Of a stretch of 64,000 nt of DNA, positions 32,895-44,269 are shown piece after piece. Under the pieces are notes generated by a model that made no database searches, was not told where the DNA came from, and worked only from the letters and a program-made list of their open reading frames with translations. The position numbers and the translations under genes are program-made. The DNA comes from Centroberyx gerrardi. Its lineage: Eukaryota; Chordata; Actinopteri; Beryciformes; Berycidae. The DNA is taken from NCBI RefSeq assembly GCF_048128805.1, contig NC_136012.1, positions 5,531,621 through 5,595,620 of the forward strand. Direction: 5' to 3'. Each line of letters opens with the position of its first letter. Within the stretch, counting starts at the first letter, position 1.

Positions 32895-32967
32895 GCCCCA
32901 GTGGCCTAATGGATAAGGCACTGGCCTCCTAAGCCAGGGATTGTGGGTTCAAGTCCCATCTGGGGTG
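32895..32967 (+). tRNA. tRNA-Arg (CCT), consensus
   Basis: Reads AGG codons. Acceptor gccccag pairs with ctggggt, D stem gcct/aggc, anticodon loop around cctcctaa with CCT, T arm gtggg/cccat around ttcaagt. A box tggcctaatgg and B box gggttcaagtccc are intact. It matches vertebrate cytosolic tRNA-Arg-CCT from memory. It ends 6 bp before the iMet at 32974 with no T run between, so a joint transcript is expected. Confidence 0.93.
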
Positions 32968-32973
32968 ATTGAA

Positions 32974-33045
32974 AGCAGAGTGGCGCAGCGGAAGCGTGCT
33001 GGGCCCATAACCCAGAGGTCGATGGATCGAAACCATCCTCTGCTA
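32974..33045 (+). tRNA. tRNA-iMet (CAT)
   Basis: Consensus; partner Arg73 32895, the cleanest intact dicistron. Confidence 0.97.
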
Positions 33046-33341
33046 AATCTTAGCTTTTCCAAACAGAAAGCCTCCATCATGTCCACGACTCCAATGTCCA
33101 TGCCTTCGTTCTACTCTCATCACATGAGTAATCAACCCATGTCGACATTGACATGGGTTGGACACCACAGCAGCATGTATTAGCAACAGTTTTAGCTGAG
33201 AACAGCCGTTACCGTGCTGGGTCTACATCGTGACACCGCAAGCAGCCGTGGGTGTAGCCCCAGTGCCCTAATGGATAAGGCACTTGCCTCCTAAGCCAGG
33301 GATTGTGGGTGATTGAAAGCCAGGGATCTGGGGTGATTGAA

Positions 33342-33413
33342 AGCAGAGTGGCGCAGCGGAAGCGTGCTGGGCCCATAACCCAGAGGTCGATGGATCGAAA
33401 CCATCCTCTGCTA
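33342..33413 (+). tRNA. tRNA-iMet (CAT)
   Basis: Consensus; partner Arg79 33257. Confidence 0.96.
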
Positions 33414-33587
33414 AATCTTAGCTTTTCCAAACAGAAAGCCTCCACCATGTCCCAGACTACAACATTCCTGCCTTCATTCTCCTGTCATCGCATGAAAAAT
33501 CAGCCTATGTGTACATTGACATACCTTCTCTCCTCTCTGCTGCAGTGGACACCATAGGTGCTTCCCAAGCATCTTAACCGAGACGCT

Positions 33588-33669
33588 GGTAGTGTGGCCG
33601 AGTGGTCTAAGGCACTGGATTTAGGCTCCAGTCTCTCTGGAGGCGTGGGTTCAAATCCCACCACTGCCA
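33588..33669 (+). tRNA. tRNA-Leu (TAG)
   Basis: A26 type. Confidence 0.94.
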
Positions 33670-33928
33670 TAAAGCTTCTGGTTAGCTGTGCTCAATCCTT
33701 CTAGCAATACCTATAACTTTATGTCAGGAAAATGTCAAAACACAGGACAGAGAGGCTGCTTGCAAAGTCCAATAAAGGAGCTGACACATCATCATCCACT
33801 TATAAACATGTATTAGCAACAGTTTTAACTGAGAACGCCAGTTGCCATGCTTGTTCTTTCTCGTCCCAGTCGCCTAATGGATGAGGAGCCAGAGATTGTG
33901 GGTTCAAGTCCCGTTTTGGCTGACTGAA

Positions 33929-34000
33929 AGCAGAGTGGCGCAGCGGAAGCGTGCTGGGCCCATAACCCAGAGGTCGATGGATCGAAACCATCCTCTGCTA
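33929..34000 (+). tRNA. tRNA-iMet (CAT)
   Basis: Consensus although it sits in the slot that is degenerate in other units; partner Arg60 33863. Confidence 0.96.
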
Positions 34001-34211
34001 AATCTTAGCTTTTCCAAACAGAAAGCCTCCATCATGTCCACGACTCCAATGTCCATGCCTTCGTTCTACTCTCATCACATGAGTAATCAACCCATGTCGA
34101 CATTGACATGGGTTGGACACCACAGCAGCATGTATTAGCAACAGATTTAGCTGAGAACGGCCGTTACCGTGCTGTGTCTACATCGTGACACCGCAGCAGG
34201 CCATGGGTGTA

Positions 34212-34284
34212 GCCCCAGTGGCCTAATGGATAAGGAACTGGCCTCCTAAGCCAGGGATTGTGGGTTCATATCCCATCTGGGGTG
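34212..34284 (+). tRNA. tRNA-Arg (CCT), variant
   Basis: Same two changes as 28351 (aaggaactgg, ttcatat), marking a duplicated module. Confidence 0.65.
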
Positions 34285-34290
34285 ATTGAA

Positions 34291-34362
34291 AGCAGAGTGG
34301 CGCAGCGGAAGCGTGCTGGGCCCATAACCCAGAGGTCGATGGATCGAAACCATCCTCTGCTA
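34291..34362 (+). tRNA. tRNA-iMet (CAT)
   Basis: Consensus; partner Arg73 34212. Confidence 0.96.
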
Positions 34363-34658
34363 AATCTTAGCTTTTCCAAACAGAAAGCCTCCACCATGTC
34401 CCCGACTCCAATGTCCATGCCTTCGTTCTACTCTCATCACATGAGTAATCAACCCATGTGGACATTGACATGGGTTGGACACCACAGCAGCATGTATTAG
34501 CAACAATTTTAGCTGAGAACAGCCATTACCGTGCTGGGTCTACATCGTGACACCGCAAGCAGCCGTAGGTGTAGCCCCAGTCCCCTAATGGATAAGGAAC
34601 TGGCCTCCTAAGCCAGGGATTGTGGGTGATTGAAAGCCAGGGATCTGGGGTGATTGAA

Positions 34659-34730
34659 AGCAGAGTGGCGCAGCGGAAGCGTGCTGGGCCCATAACCCAG
34701 AGGTCGATGGATCGAAACCATCCTCTGCTA
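34659..34730 (+). tRNA. tRNA-iMet (CAT)
   Basis: Consensus; partner Arg79 34574. Confidence 0.96.
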
Positions 34731-34904
34731 AATCTTAGCTTTTCCAAACAGAAAGCCTCCATCATGTCCACGACTACAACATTCCTGCCTTCAGTCTCCT
34801 GTCATCGCATGAAAAATCAGCCCATGTGTACGTTGACATACCTTCTCTCCTCTCTGCTGCAGTGGACACCATAGGTGCTTCCCAAGCATCGTAACCGAGA
34901 CGCT

Positions 34905-34986
34905 GGTAGTGTGGCCGAGTGGTCTAAGGCGCTGGATTTAGGCTCCAGTCTCTCTGGAGGCGTGGGTTCAAATCCCACCACTGCCA
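34905..34986 (+). tRNA. tRNA-Leu (TAG)
   Basis: G26 type; opens unit 34905. Confidence 0.95.
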
Positions 34987-35245
34987 TAAAGCTTCTGGTT
35001 AGCTGTGCTCAATCCTTCTAGCAATACCTACAACTTTATGGCAGGAAAATGTCAAAACACAGGACAGAGAGGCTGCTTGCAAAGTACAATAAAGAAGCTG
35101 ACACATCATCATCCACTTTTAAACATGTATTAGCAACAGTTTTAACTGAGAACGCCAGTTGCCATGCTTGTTTGATCTCGTCCCAGTGGCCTAATGGATG
35201 AGGAGCCAGAGATTGTGGGTTCAAGTCCCGTTTTGGCTGACTGAA

Positions 35246-35317
35246 AGCAGAGTGGCGCAGCGGAAGCGTGCTGGGCCCATAACCCAGAGGTCGATGGATC
35301 GAAACCATCCTCTGCTA
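35246..35317 (+). tRNA. tRNA-iMet (CAT)
   Basis: Consensus with A73; partner Arg60 35180. Confidence 0.96.
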
Positions 35318-35589
35318 AATCTTAGCTTTTCCAAACAGAAAGCCTCCATCATGTCCACGACTCCAATGTCCATGCCTTCGTTCTACTCTCATCACATGAG
35401 TAATCAACCCATGTCGACATTGACATGGGTTGGACACCACAGCAGCATGTATTAGCAACAGTTTTAGGTGAGAACAGCCGTTACCGTGCTGGGTCTACAT
35501 CGTGACACCGCAAGCAGCTGTGGGTGTAGCCCCAGTGCCCTAATGTATAAGGCACTTGCCTCCTAAGCCAGGGATCTGGGGTGATTGAA

Positions 35590-35661
35590 AGCAGAGTGGC
35601 GCAGCGGAAGCGTGCTGGGCCCATAACCCAGAGGTCGATGGATCGAAACCATCCTCTGCTA
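35590..35661 (+). tRNA. tRNA-iMet (CAT)
   Basis: Consensus; partner Arg55 35529. Confidence 0.96.
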
Positions 35662-35872
35662 AATCTTAGCTTTTCCAAACAGAAAGCCTCCACCATGTCC
35701 CCGACTACAACATTCCTGCCTTCATTCTCCTGTCATCGCATGAGTAATCAACCCATGTCGACATTGACATGGGTTGGACACCACAGCAGCATGTATTAGC
35801 CACAGATTTAGCTGAGAACGACCGTTACCGTGCTGGGTCTACATCGTGACACCGCAGCAGGCCATGGGTGTA

Positions 35873-35945
35873 GCCCCAGTGGCCTAATGGATAAGGCACT
35901 GGCCTCCTAAGCCAGGGATTGTGGGTTCAAGTCCCATCTGGGGTG
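35873..35945 (+). tRNA. tRNA-Arg (CCT)
   Basis: Consensus Arg73; partner iMet 35952. Confidence 0.92.
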
Positions 35946-35951
35946 ATTGAA

Positions 35952-36023
35952 AGCAGAGTGGCGCAGCGGAAGCGTGCTGGGCCCATAACCCAGAGGTCGA
36001 TGGATCGAAACCATCCTCTGCTA
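35952..36023 (+). tRNA. tRNA-iMet (CAT)
   Basis: Consensus; partner Arg73 35873. Confidence 0.96.
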
Positions 36024-36319
36024 AATCTTAGCTTTTCCAAACAGAAAGCCTCCATCATGTCCACGACTCCAATGTCCATGCCTTCGTTCTACTCTCATCA
36101 CATGAGTAATCAACCCATGTCGACATTGACATGGGTTGGACACCACAGCAGCATGTATTAGCAACAGTTTTAGCTGAGAACAGCCGTTACCGTGCTGGGT
36201 CTACATCGTGACACCGCAAGCAGCCGTGGGTGTAGCCCCAGTGCCCTAATGGATAAGGCACTTGCCTCCTAAGCCAGGGATTGTGGGTGATTGAAAGCCA
36301 GGGATCTGGGGTGATTGAA

Positions 36320-36391
36320 AGCAGAGTGGCGCAGCGGAAGCGTGCTGGGCCCATAACCCAGAGGTCGATGGATCGAAACCATCCTCTGCTA
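36320..36391 (+). tRNA. tRNA-iMet (CAT)
   Basis: Consensus; partner Arg79 36235. Confidence 0.96.
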
Positions 36392-36565
36392 AATCTTAGC
36401 TTTTCCAAACAGAAAGCCTCCACCATGTCCCAGACTACAACATTCCTGCCTTCATTCTCCTGTCATCGCATGAAAAATCAGCCTATGTGTACATTGACAT
36501 ACCTTCTCTCCTCTCTGCTGCAGTGGACACCATAGGTGCTTCCCAAGCATCGTAACCGAGACGCT

Positions 36566-36647
36566 GGTAGTGTGGCCGAGTGGTCTAAGGCACTGGATTT
36601 AGGCTCCAGTCTCTCTGGAGGCGTGGGTTCAAATCCCACCACTGCCA
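36566..36647 (+). tRNA. tRNA-Leu (TAG)
   Basis: A26 type. Confidence 0.94.
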
Positions 36648-36906
36648 TAAAGCTTCTGGTTAGCTGTGCTCAATCCTTCTAGCAATACCTATAACTTTAT
36701 GTCAGGAAAATGTCAAAACACAGGACAGAGAGGCTGCTTGCAAAGTCCAATAAAGGAGCTGACACATCATCATCCACTTATAAACATGTATTAGCAACAG
36801 TTTTAACTGAGAACGCCAGTTGCCATGCTTGTTCTTTCTCGTCCCAGTCGCCTAATGGATGAGGAGCCAGAGTTTGTGGGTTCAAGTCCCATCTGGGGTG
36901 ATTGAA

Positions 36907-36978
36907 AGCAGAGTGGCGCAGCGCAAGCGTGCTAGGCCCATAACCCAGAGGTCGATGTATTGAAACCATCCTCTGCTA
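36907..36978 (+). pseudogene. tRNA-iMet (CAT), degenerate slot copy
   Basis: As 31313, plus a D-loop change (gcgcaag) shared only with 57527. Partner Arg60 36841. Confidence 0.82.
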
Positions 36979-37274
36979 AATCTTAGCTTTTCCAAACAGA
37001 AAGCCTCCATCATGTCCACGACTCCAATGTCCATGCCTTCGTTCTACTCTCATCACATGAGTAATCAACCCATGTGGACATTGACATGGGTTGGACACCA
37101 CAGCAGCATGTATTAGCAACAATTTTAGCTGAGAACAGCCATTACCGTGCTGGGTCTACATCGTGACACCGCAAGCAGCCGTAGGTGTAGCCCCAGTCCC
37201 CTAATGGATAAGGAACTGGCCTCCTAAGCCAGGGATTGTGGGTGATTGAAAGCCAGGGATCTGGGGTGATTGAA

Positions 37275-37346
37275 AGCAGAGTGGCGCAGCGGAAGCGTGC
37301 TGGGCCCATAACCCAGAGGTCGATGGATCGAAACCATCCTCTGCTA
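37275..37346 (+). tRNA. tRNA-iMet (CAT)
   Basis: Consensus; partner Arg79 37190. Confidence 0.96.
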
Positions 37347-37520
37347 AATCTTAGCTTTTCCAAACAGAAAGCCTCCATCATGTCCACGACTACAACATTC
37401 CTGCCTTCAGTCTCCTGTCATCGCATGAAAAATCAGCCCATGTGTACGTTGACATACCTTCTCTCCTCTCTGCTGCAGTGGACACCATAGGTGCTTCCCA
37501 AGCATCGTAACCGAGACGCT

Positions 37521-37602
37521 GGTAGTGTGGCCGAGTGGTCTAAGGCGCTGGATTTAGGCTCCAGTCTCTCTGGAGGCGTGGGTTCAAATCCCACCACTGC
37601 CA
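37521..37602 (+). tRNA. tRNA-Leu (TAG)
   Basis: G26 type; opens unit 37521. Confidence 0.95.
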
Positions 37603-37861
37603 TAAAGCTTCTGGTTAGCTGTGCTCAATCCTTCTAGCAATACCTACAACTTTATGGCAGGAAAATGTCAAAACACAGGACAGAGAGGCTGCTTGCAAAG
37701 TACAATAAAGAAGCTGACACATCATCATCCACTTTTAAACATGTATTAGCAACAGTTTTAACTGAGAACGCCAGTTGCCATGCTTGTTTGATCTCGTCCC
37801 AGTGGCCTAATGGATGAGGAGCCAGAGATTGTGGGTTCAAGTCCCGTTTTGGCTGACTGAA

Positions 37862-37933
37862 AGCAGAGTGGCGCAGCGGAAGCGTGCTGGGCCCATAACC
37901 CAGAGGTCGATGGATCGAAACCATCCTCTGCTG
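37862..37933 (+). tRNA. tRNA-iMet (CAT), G73 variant
   Basis: Discriminator A73 is G (ctctgctg); otherwise consensus. Partner Arg60 37796. Confidence 0.88.
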
Positions 37934-38205
37934 AATCTTAGCTTTTCCAAACAGAAAGCCTCCATCATGTCCACGACTCCAATGTCCATGCCTTCGTTCT
38001 ACTCTCATCACATGAGTAATCAACCCATGTCGACATTGACATGGGTTGGACACCACAGCAGCATGTATTAGCAACAGTTTTAGGTGAGAACAGCCGTTAC
38101 CGTGCTGGGTCTACATCGTGACACCGCAAGCAGCTGTGGGTGTAGCCCCAGTGCCCTAATGTATAAGGCACTTGCCTCCTAAGCCAGGGATCTGGGGTGA
38201 TTGAA

Positions 38206-38277
38206 AGCAGAGTGGTGCAGCGGAAGCGTGCTGGGCCCATAACCCAGAGGTCGATGGATCGAAACCATCCTCTGCTA
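38206..38277 (+). tRNA. tRNA-iMet (CAT), C11T variant
   Basis: gtggtgcag gives a wobble in the D stem; shared with 61442. Partner Arg55 38145. Confidence 0.85.
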
Positions 38278-38488
38278 AATCTTAGCTTTTCCAAACAGAA
38301 AGCCTCCACCATGTCCCCGACTACAACATTCCTGCCTTCATTCTCCTGTCATCGCATGAGTAATCAACCCATGTCGACATTGACATGGGTTGGACACCAC
38401 AGCAGCATGTATTAGCCACAGATTTAGCTGAGAACGGCCGTTACCGTGCTGGGTCTACATCGTGACACCGCAGCAGGCCATGGGTGTA

Positions 38489-38561
38489 GCCCCAGTGGCC
38501 TAATGGATAAGGCACTGGCCTCCTAAGCCAGGGATTGTGGGTTCAAGTCCCATCTGGGGTG
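38489..38561 (+). tRNA. tRNA-Arg (CCT)
   Basis: Consensus Arg73; partner iMet 38568. Confidence 0.92.
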
Positions 38562-38567
38562 ATTGAA

Positions 38568-38639
38568 AGCAGAGTGGCGCAGCGGAAGCGTGCTGGGCCC
38601 ATAACCCAGAGGTCGATTGATCGAAACCATCCTCTGCTA
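38568..38639 (+). tRNA. tRNA-iMet (CAT), T-stem variant
   Basis: gattgatcg: G52 to T breaks 52:62. Partner Arg73 38489. Confidence 0.78.
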
Positions 38640-38935
38640 AATCTTAGCTTTTCCAAACAGAAAGCCTCCATCATGTCCACGACTCCAATGTCCATGCCTT
38701 CGTTCTACTCTCATCACATGAGTAATCAACCCATGTCGACATTGACATGGGTTGGACACCACAGCAGCATGTATTAGCAACAGTTTTAGCTGAGAACAGC
38801 CGTTACCGTGCTGGGTCTACATCGTGACACCGCAAGCAGCCGTGGGTGTAGCCCCAGTGCCCTAATGGATAAGGCACTTGCCTCCTAAGCCAGGGATTGT
38901 GGGTGATTGAAAGCCAGGGATCTGGGGTGATTGAA

Positions 38936-39007
38936 AGCAGAGTGGCGCAGCGGAAGCGTGCTGGGCCCATAACCCAGAGGTCGATGGATCGAAACCATCC
39001 TCTGCTA
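38936..39007 (+). tRNA. tRNA-iMet (CAT)
   Basis: Consensus; partner Arg79 38851. Confidence 0.96.
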
Positions 39008-39279
39008 AATCTTAGCTTTTCCAAACAGAAAGCCTCCATCATGTCCACGACTCCAATGTCCATGCCTTCGTTCTACTCTCATCACATGAGTAATCAACCC
39101 ATGTCGACATTGACATGGGTTGGACACCACAGCAGCATGTATTAGCAACAGTTTTAGCTGAGAACAGCCGTTACCGTGCTGGGTCTACATCGTGACACCG
39201 CAAGCAGCCGTGGGTGTAGCCCCAGTGCCCTAATGGATAAGGCACTTGCCTCCTAAGCCAGGGATCTGGGGTGATTGAA

Positions 39280-39351
39280 AGCAGAGTGGCGCAGCGGAAG
39301 CGTGCTGGGCCCATAACCCAGAGGTCGATGGATCGAAACCATCCTCTGCTA
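39280..39351 (+). tRNA. tRNA-iMet (CAT)
   Basis: Consensus; partner Arg55 39219. Confidence 0.96.
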
Positions 39352-39525
39352 AATCTTAGCTTTTCCAAACAGAAAGCCTCCACCATGTCCCAGACTACAA
39401 CATTCCTGCCTTCATTCTCCTGTCATCGCATGAAAAATCAGCCTATGTGTACATTGACATACCTTCTCTCCTCTCTGCTGCAGTGGACACCATAGGTGCT
39501 TCCCAAGCATCATAACCGAGACGCT

Positions 39526-39607
39526 GGTAGTGTGGCCGAGTGGTCTAAGGCACTGGATTTAGGCTCCAGTCTCTCTGGAGGCGTGGGTTCAAATCCCACC
39601 ACTGCCA
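39526..39607 (+). tRNA. tRNA-Leu (TAG)
   Basis: A26 type; upstream catcataaccg variant shared with 44788. Confidence 0.94.
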
Positions 39608-39866
39608 TAAAGCTTCTGGTTAGCTGTGCTCAATCCTTCTAGCAATACCTATAACTTTATGTCAGGAAAATGTCAAAACACAGGACAGAGAGGCTGCTTG
39701 CAAAGTCCAATAAAGGAGCTGACACATCATCATCCACTTATAAACATGTATTAGCAACAGTTTTAACTGAGAACGCCAGTTGCCATGCTTGTTCTTTCTC
39801 GTCCCAGTCGCCTAATGGATGAGGAGCCAGAGTTTGTGGGTTCAAGTCCCATCTGGGGTGATTGAA

Positions 39867-39938
39867 AGCAGAGTGGCGCAGCGGAAGCGTGCTAGGCCCA
39901 TAACCCAGAGGTCGATGTATTGAAACCATCCTCTGCTA
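39867..39938 (+). pseudogene. tRNA-iMet (CAT), degenerate slot copy
   Basis: Same three changes as 31313; partner Arg60 39801. Confidence 0.8.
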
Positions 39939-40234
39939 AATCTTAGCTTTTCCAAACAGAAAGCCTCCATCATGTCCACGACTCCAATGTCCATGCCTTC
40001 GTTCTACTCTCATCACATGAGTAATCAACCCATGTGGACATTGACATGGGTTGGACACCACAGCAGCATGTATTAGCAACAATTTTAGCTGAGAACAGCC
40101 ATTACCGTGCTGGGTCTATATCGTGACACCGCAAGCAGCCGTGGGTGTAGCCCCAGTCCCCTAATGGATAAGGCACTTGCCTCCTAAGCCAGGGATTGTG
40201 GGTGATTGAAAGCCAGGGATCTGGGGTGATTGAA

Positions 40235-40306
40235 AGCAGAGTGGCGCAGCGGAAGCGTGCTGGGCCCATAACCCAGAGGTCGATGGATCGAAACCATCCT
40301 CTGCTA
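40235..40306 (+). tRNA. tRNA-iMet (CAT)
   Basis: Consensus; partner Arg79 40150. Confidence 0.96.
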
Positions 40307-40492
40307 AATCTTAGCTTTTCCAAACAGAAAGCCTCCACCATGTCCCCGACGACAACATTCATGCCTTCATTCCTGCCTTCGTTCTCCTGTCATCGCATGA
40401 AAAATCAGTCTATGTGTACATTGACATACCTTCTCTCCTCTCTGCTGCAGTGGACACCATAGGTGCTTCCCAAGCATCCTAACCGAGACGCT

Positions 40493-40574
40493 GGTAGTGT
40501 GGCCGAGTGGTCTAAGGCGCTGGATTTAGGCTCCAGTCTCTCTGGAGGCGTGGGTTCAAATCCCACCACTGCCA
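40493..40574 (+). tRNA. tRNA-Leu (TAG)
   Basis: G26 type; opens unit 40493. Confidence 0.95.
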
Positions 40575-40833
40575 TAAAGCTTCTGGTTAGCTGTGCTCAA
40601 TCCTTCTAGCAATACCTACAACTTTATGGCAGGAAAATGTCAAAACACAGGACAGAGAGGCTGCTTGCAAAGTACAATAAAGAAGCTGACACATCATCAT
40701 CCACTTTTAAACATGTATTAGCAACAGTTTTAACTGAGAACGCCAGTTGCCATGCTTGTTTTATCTCGTCCCAGTGGCCTAATGGATGAGGAGCCAGAGA
40801 TTGTGGGTTCAAGTCCCGTTTTGGCTGCCTGAA

Positions 40834-40905
40834 AGCAGAGTGGCGCAGCGGAAGCGTGCTGGGCCCATAACCCAGAGGTCGATGGTTCGAAACCATCCTC
40901 TGCTA
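40834..40905 (+). tRNA. tRNA-iMet (CAT), T54 variant
   Basis: T loop ttcgaaa as in 30346; partner Arg60 40768. Confidence 0.9.
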
Positions 40906-41201
40906 AATCTTAGCTTTTCCAAACAGAAAGCCTCCATCATGTCCACGACTCCAATGTCCATGCCTTCGTTCTACTCTCATCACATGAGTAATCAACCCAT
41001 GTCGACATTGACATGGGTTGGACACCACAGCAGCATGTATTAGCAACAGTTTTAGCTGAGAACAGCCGTTACCGTGCTGGGTCTACATCGTGACACCGCA
41101 AGCAGCCGTGGGTGTAGCCCCAGTGTCCTAATGGATAAGGCACTTGCCTCCTAAGCCAGGGATTGTGGGTGATTGAAAGCCAGGGATCTGGGGTGATTGA
41201 A

Positions 41202-41273
41202 AGCAGAGTGGCGCAGCGGAAGCGTGCTGGGCCCATAACCCAGAGGTCGATGGATCGAAACCATCCTCTGCTA
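41202..41273 (+). tRNA. tRNA-iMet (CAT)
   Basis: Consensus; partner Arg79 41117. Confidence 0.96.
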
Positions 41274-41459
41274 AATCTTAGCTTTTCCAAACAGAAAGCC
41301 TCCACCATGTCCCAGACTACAACATTCCTGCCTTCATTCCTGCCTTCATTCTCCTGTCATCACATGAAAAATCAGCCTATGTGTACATTGACATACCTTC
41401 TCTCCTCTCTGCTGCAATGGACACCATAGGTGCTTCCCAAGCATCGTAACCGAGACGCT

Positions 41460-41541
41460 GGTAGTGTGGCCGAGTGGTCTAAGGCACTGGATTTAGGCTC
41501 CAGTCTCTCTGGAGGCGTGGGTTCAAATCCCACCACTGCCA
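41460..41541 (+). tRNA. tRNA-Leu (TAG)
   Basis: A26 type. Confidence 0.94.
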
Positions 41542-41800
41542 TAAAGCTTCTGGTTAGCTGTGCTCAATCCTTCTAGCAATACCTATAACTTTATGTCAGG
41601 AAAATGTCAAAACACAGGACAGAGAGGCTGCTTGCAAAGTCCAATAAAGGAGCTGACACATCATCATCCACTTATAAACATGTATTAGCAACGGTTTTAA
41701 CTGAGAACGCCAGTTGCCATGCTTGTTCTTTCTCGTCCCAGTCGCCTAATGGATGAGGAGCCAGAGTTTGTGGGTTCAAGTCCCATCTGGGGTGATTGAA

Positions 41801-41872
41801 AGCAGAGTGGCGCAGCGGAAGCGTGCTAGGCCCATAACCCAGAGGTCGATGTATTGAAACCATCCTCTGCTA
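41801..41872 (+). pseudogene. tRNA-iMet (CAT), degenerate slot copy
   Basis: Same three changes as 31313; partner Arg60 41735. Confidence 0.8.
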
Positions 41873-42168
41873 AATCTTAGCTTTTCCAAACAGAAAGCCT
41901 CCATCATGTCCACGACTCCAATGTCCATGCCTTCGTTCTACTCTCATCACATGAGTAATCAACCCATGTGGACATTGACATGGGTTGGACACCACAGCAG
42001 CATGTATTAGCAACAATTTTAGCTGAGAACAGCCATTACCGTGCTGGGTCTACATCGTGACACCGCAGGCAGCCGTGGGTGTAGCCCCAGTCCCCTAATG
42101 GATAAGGCACTTGCCTCCTAAGCCAGGGATTGTGGGTGATTGAAAGCCAGGGATCTGGGGTGATTGAA

Positions 42169-42240
42169 AGCAGAGTGGCGCAGCGGAAGCGTGCTGGGCC
42201 CATAACCCAGAGGTCGATGGATCGAAACCATCCTCTGCTA
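42169..42240 (+). tRNA. tRNA-iMet (CAT)
   Basis: Consensus; partner Arg79 42084. Confidence 0.96.
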
Positions 42241-42414
42241 AATCTTAGCTTTTCCAAACAGAAAGCCTCCATCATGTCCACGACTACAACATTCCTGCCT
42301 TCAGTCTCCTGTCATCGCATGAAAAATCAGCCCATGTGTACCTTGACATACCTTCTCTCCTCTCTGCTGCAGTGGACACCATAGGTGCTTCCCAAGCATC
42401 ATAACCAAGACGCT

Positions 42415-42496
42415 GGTAGTGTGGCCGAGTGGTCTAAGGCGCTGGATTTAGGCTCCAGTCTCTCTGGAGGCGTGGGTTCAAATCCCACCACTGCCA
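42415..42496 (+). tRNA. tRNA-Leu (TAG)
   Basis: G26 type; opens unit 42415. Confidence 0.95.
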
Positions 42497-42755
42497 TAAA
42501 GCTTCTGGTTAGCTGTGCTCAATCCTTCTAGCAATACCTACAACTTTATGGCAGGAAAATGTCAAAACACAGGACAGAGAGGCTGCTTGCAAAGTACAAT
42601 AAAGAAGCTGACACATCATCATCCACTTTTAAACATGTATTAGCAACAGTTTTAACTGAGAACGCCAGTTGCCATGCTTGTTTGATCTCGTCCCAGTGGC
42701 CTAATGGATGAGGAGCCAGAGATTGTGGGTTCAAGTCCCGTTTTGGCTGACTGAA

Positions 42756-42827
42756 AGCAGAGTGGCGCAGCGGAAGCGTGCTGGGCCCATAACCCAGAGG
42801 TCGATGGATCGAAACCATCCTCTGCTG
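42756..42827 (+). tRNA. tRNA-iMet (CAT), G73 variant
   Basis: As 37862; partner Arg60 42690. Confidence 0.88.
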
Positions 42828-43099
42828 AATCTTAGCTTTTCCAAACAGAAAGCCTCCATCATGTCCACGACTCCAATGTCCATGCCTTCGTTCTACTCTC
42901 ATCACATGAGTAATCAACCCATGTCGACATTGACATGGGTTGGACACCACAGCAGCATGTATTAGCAACAGTTTTAGGTGAGAACAGCCGTTACCGTGCT
43001 GGGTCTACATCGTGACACCGCAAGCAGCTGTGGGTGTAGCCCCAGTGCCCTAATGTATAAGGCACTTGCCTCCTAAGCCAGGGATCTGGGGTGATTGAA

Positions 43100-43171
43100 A
43101 GCAGAGTGGCGCAGCGGAAGCGTGCTGGGCCCATAACCCAGAGGTCGATGGATCGAAACCATCCTCTGCTA
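43100..43171 (+). tRNA. tRNA-iMet (CAT)
   Basis: Consensus; partner Arg55 43039. Confidence 0.96.
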
Positions 43172-43382
43172 AATCTTAGCTTTTCCAAACAGAAAGCCTC
43201 CACCATGTCCCCGACTACAACATTCCTGCCTTCATTCTCCTGTCATCGCATGAGTAATCAACCCATGTCGACATTGACATGGGTTGGACACCACAGCAGC
43301 ATGTATTAGCCACAGATTTAGCTGAGAACGGCCGTTACCGTGCTGGGTCTACATCGTGACACCGCAGCAGGCCATGGGTGTA

Positions 43383-43455
43383 GCCCCAGTGGCCTAATGG
43401 ATAAGGCACTGGCCTCCTAAGCCAGGGATTGTGGGTTCAAGTCCCATCTGGGGTG
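43383..43455 (+). tRNA. tRNA-Arg (CCT)
   Basis: Consensus Arg73; partner iMet 43462. Confidence 0.92.
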
Positions 43456-43461
43456 ATTGAA

Positions 43462-43533
43462 AGCAGAGTGGCGCAGCGGAAGCGTGCTGGGCCCATAACC
43501 CAGAGGTCGATGGATCGAAACCATCCTCTGCTA
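43462..43533 (+). tRNA. tRNA-iMet (CAT)
   Basis: Consensus; partner Arg73 43383. Confidence 0.96.
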
Positions 43534-43829
43534 AATCTTAGCTTTTCCAAACAGAAAGCCTCCATCATGTCCACGACTCCAATGTCCATGCCTTCGTTCT
43601 ACTCTCATCACATGAGTAATCAACCCATGTCGACATTGACATGGGTTGGACACCACAGCAGCATGTATTAGCAACAGTTTTAGCTGAGAACAGCCGTTAC
43701 CGTGCTGGGTCTACATCGTGACACCGCAAGCAGCCGTGGGTGTAGCCCCAGTGCCCTAATGGATAAGGCACTTGCCTCCTAAGCCAGGGATTGTGGGTGA
43801 TTGAAAGCCAGGGATCTGGGGTGATTGAA

Positions 43830-43901
43830 AGCAGAGTGGCGCAGCGGAAGCGTGCTGGGCCCATAACCCAGAGGTCGATGGATCGAAACCATCCTCTGCT
43901 A
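43830..43901 (+). tRNA. tRNA-iMet (CAT)
   Basis: Consensus; partner Arg79 43745. Confidence 0.96.
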
Positions 43902-44197
43902 AATCTTAGCTTTTCCAAACAGAAAGCCTCCATCATGTCCACGACTCCAATGTCCATGCCTTCGTTCTACTCTCATCACATGAGTAATCAACCCATGTCG
44001 ACATTGACATGGGTTGGACACCACAGCAGCATGTATTAGCAACAGTTTTAGCTGAGAACAGCCGTTACCGTGCTGGGTCTACATCGTGACACCGCAAGCA
44101 GCCGTGGGTGTAGCCCCAGTGCCCTAATGGATAAGGCACTTGCCTCCTAAGCCAGGGATTGTGGGTGATTGAAAGCCAGGGATCTGGGGTGATTGAA

Positions 44198-44269
44198 AGC
44201 AGAGTGGCGCAGCGGAAGCGTGCTGGGCCCATAACCCAGAGGTCGATGGATCGAAACCATCCTCTGCTA
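44198..44269 (+). tRNA. tRNA-iMet (CAT)
   Basis: Consensus; partner Arg79 44113; module duplicated from the one before. Confidence 0.96.

Larger units (their letters stand above)
31927..34904 (+). repeat. Higher-order unit, 2978 bp
   Basis: 2616-bp layout plus one extra 362-bp Arg73-iMet module (34212-34362). The iMet after the second Leu (33929) is not degenerate here. Confidence 0.85.
34905..37520 (+). repeat. Higher-order unit, 2616 bp
   Basis: Shares with unit 55525-58140 a private base change in its degenerate iMet (gcgcaag at 36907 and 57527). Confidence 0.9.
37521..40492 (+). repeat. Higher-order unit, 2972 bp
   Basis: 2616-bp layout plus one simple module. With 40493-42414 it forms a 4894-bp block repeated as 42415-47676 (5262 bp, one 368-bp module more). 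Confidence 0.88.
40493..42414 (+). repeat. Higher-order unit, 1922 bp
   Basis: Carries a T54 iMet at 40834. Shares the catcctaaccg Leu upstream variant with 45755. Confidence 0.9.
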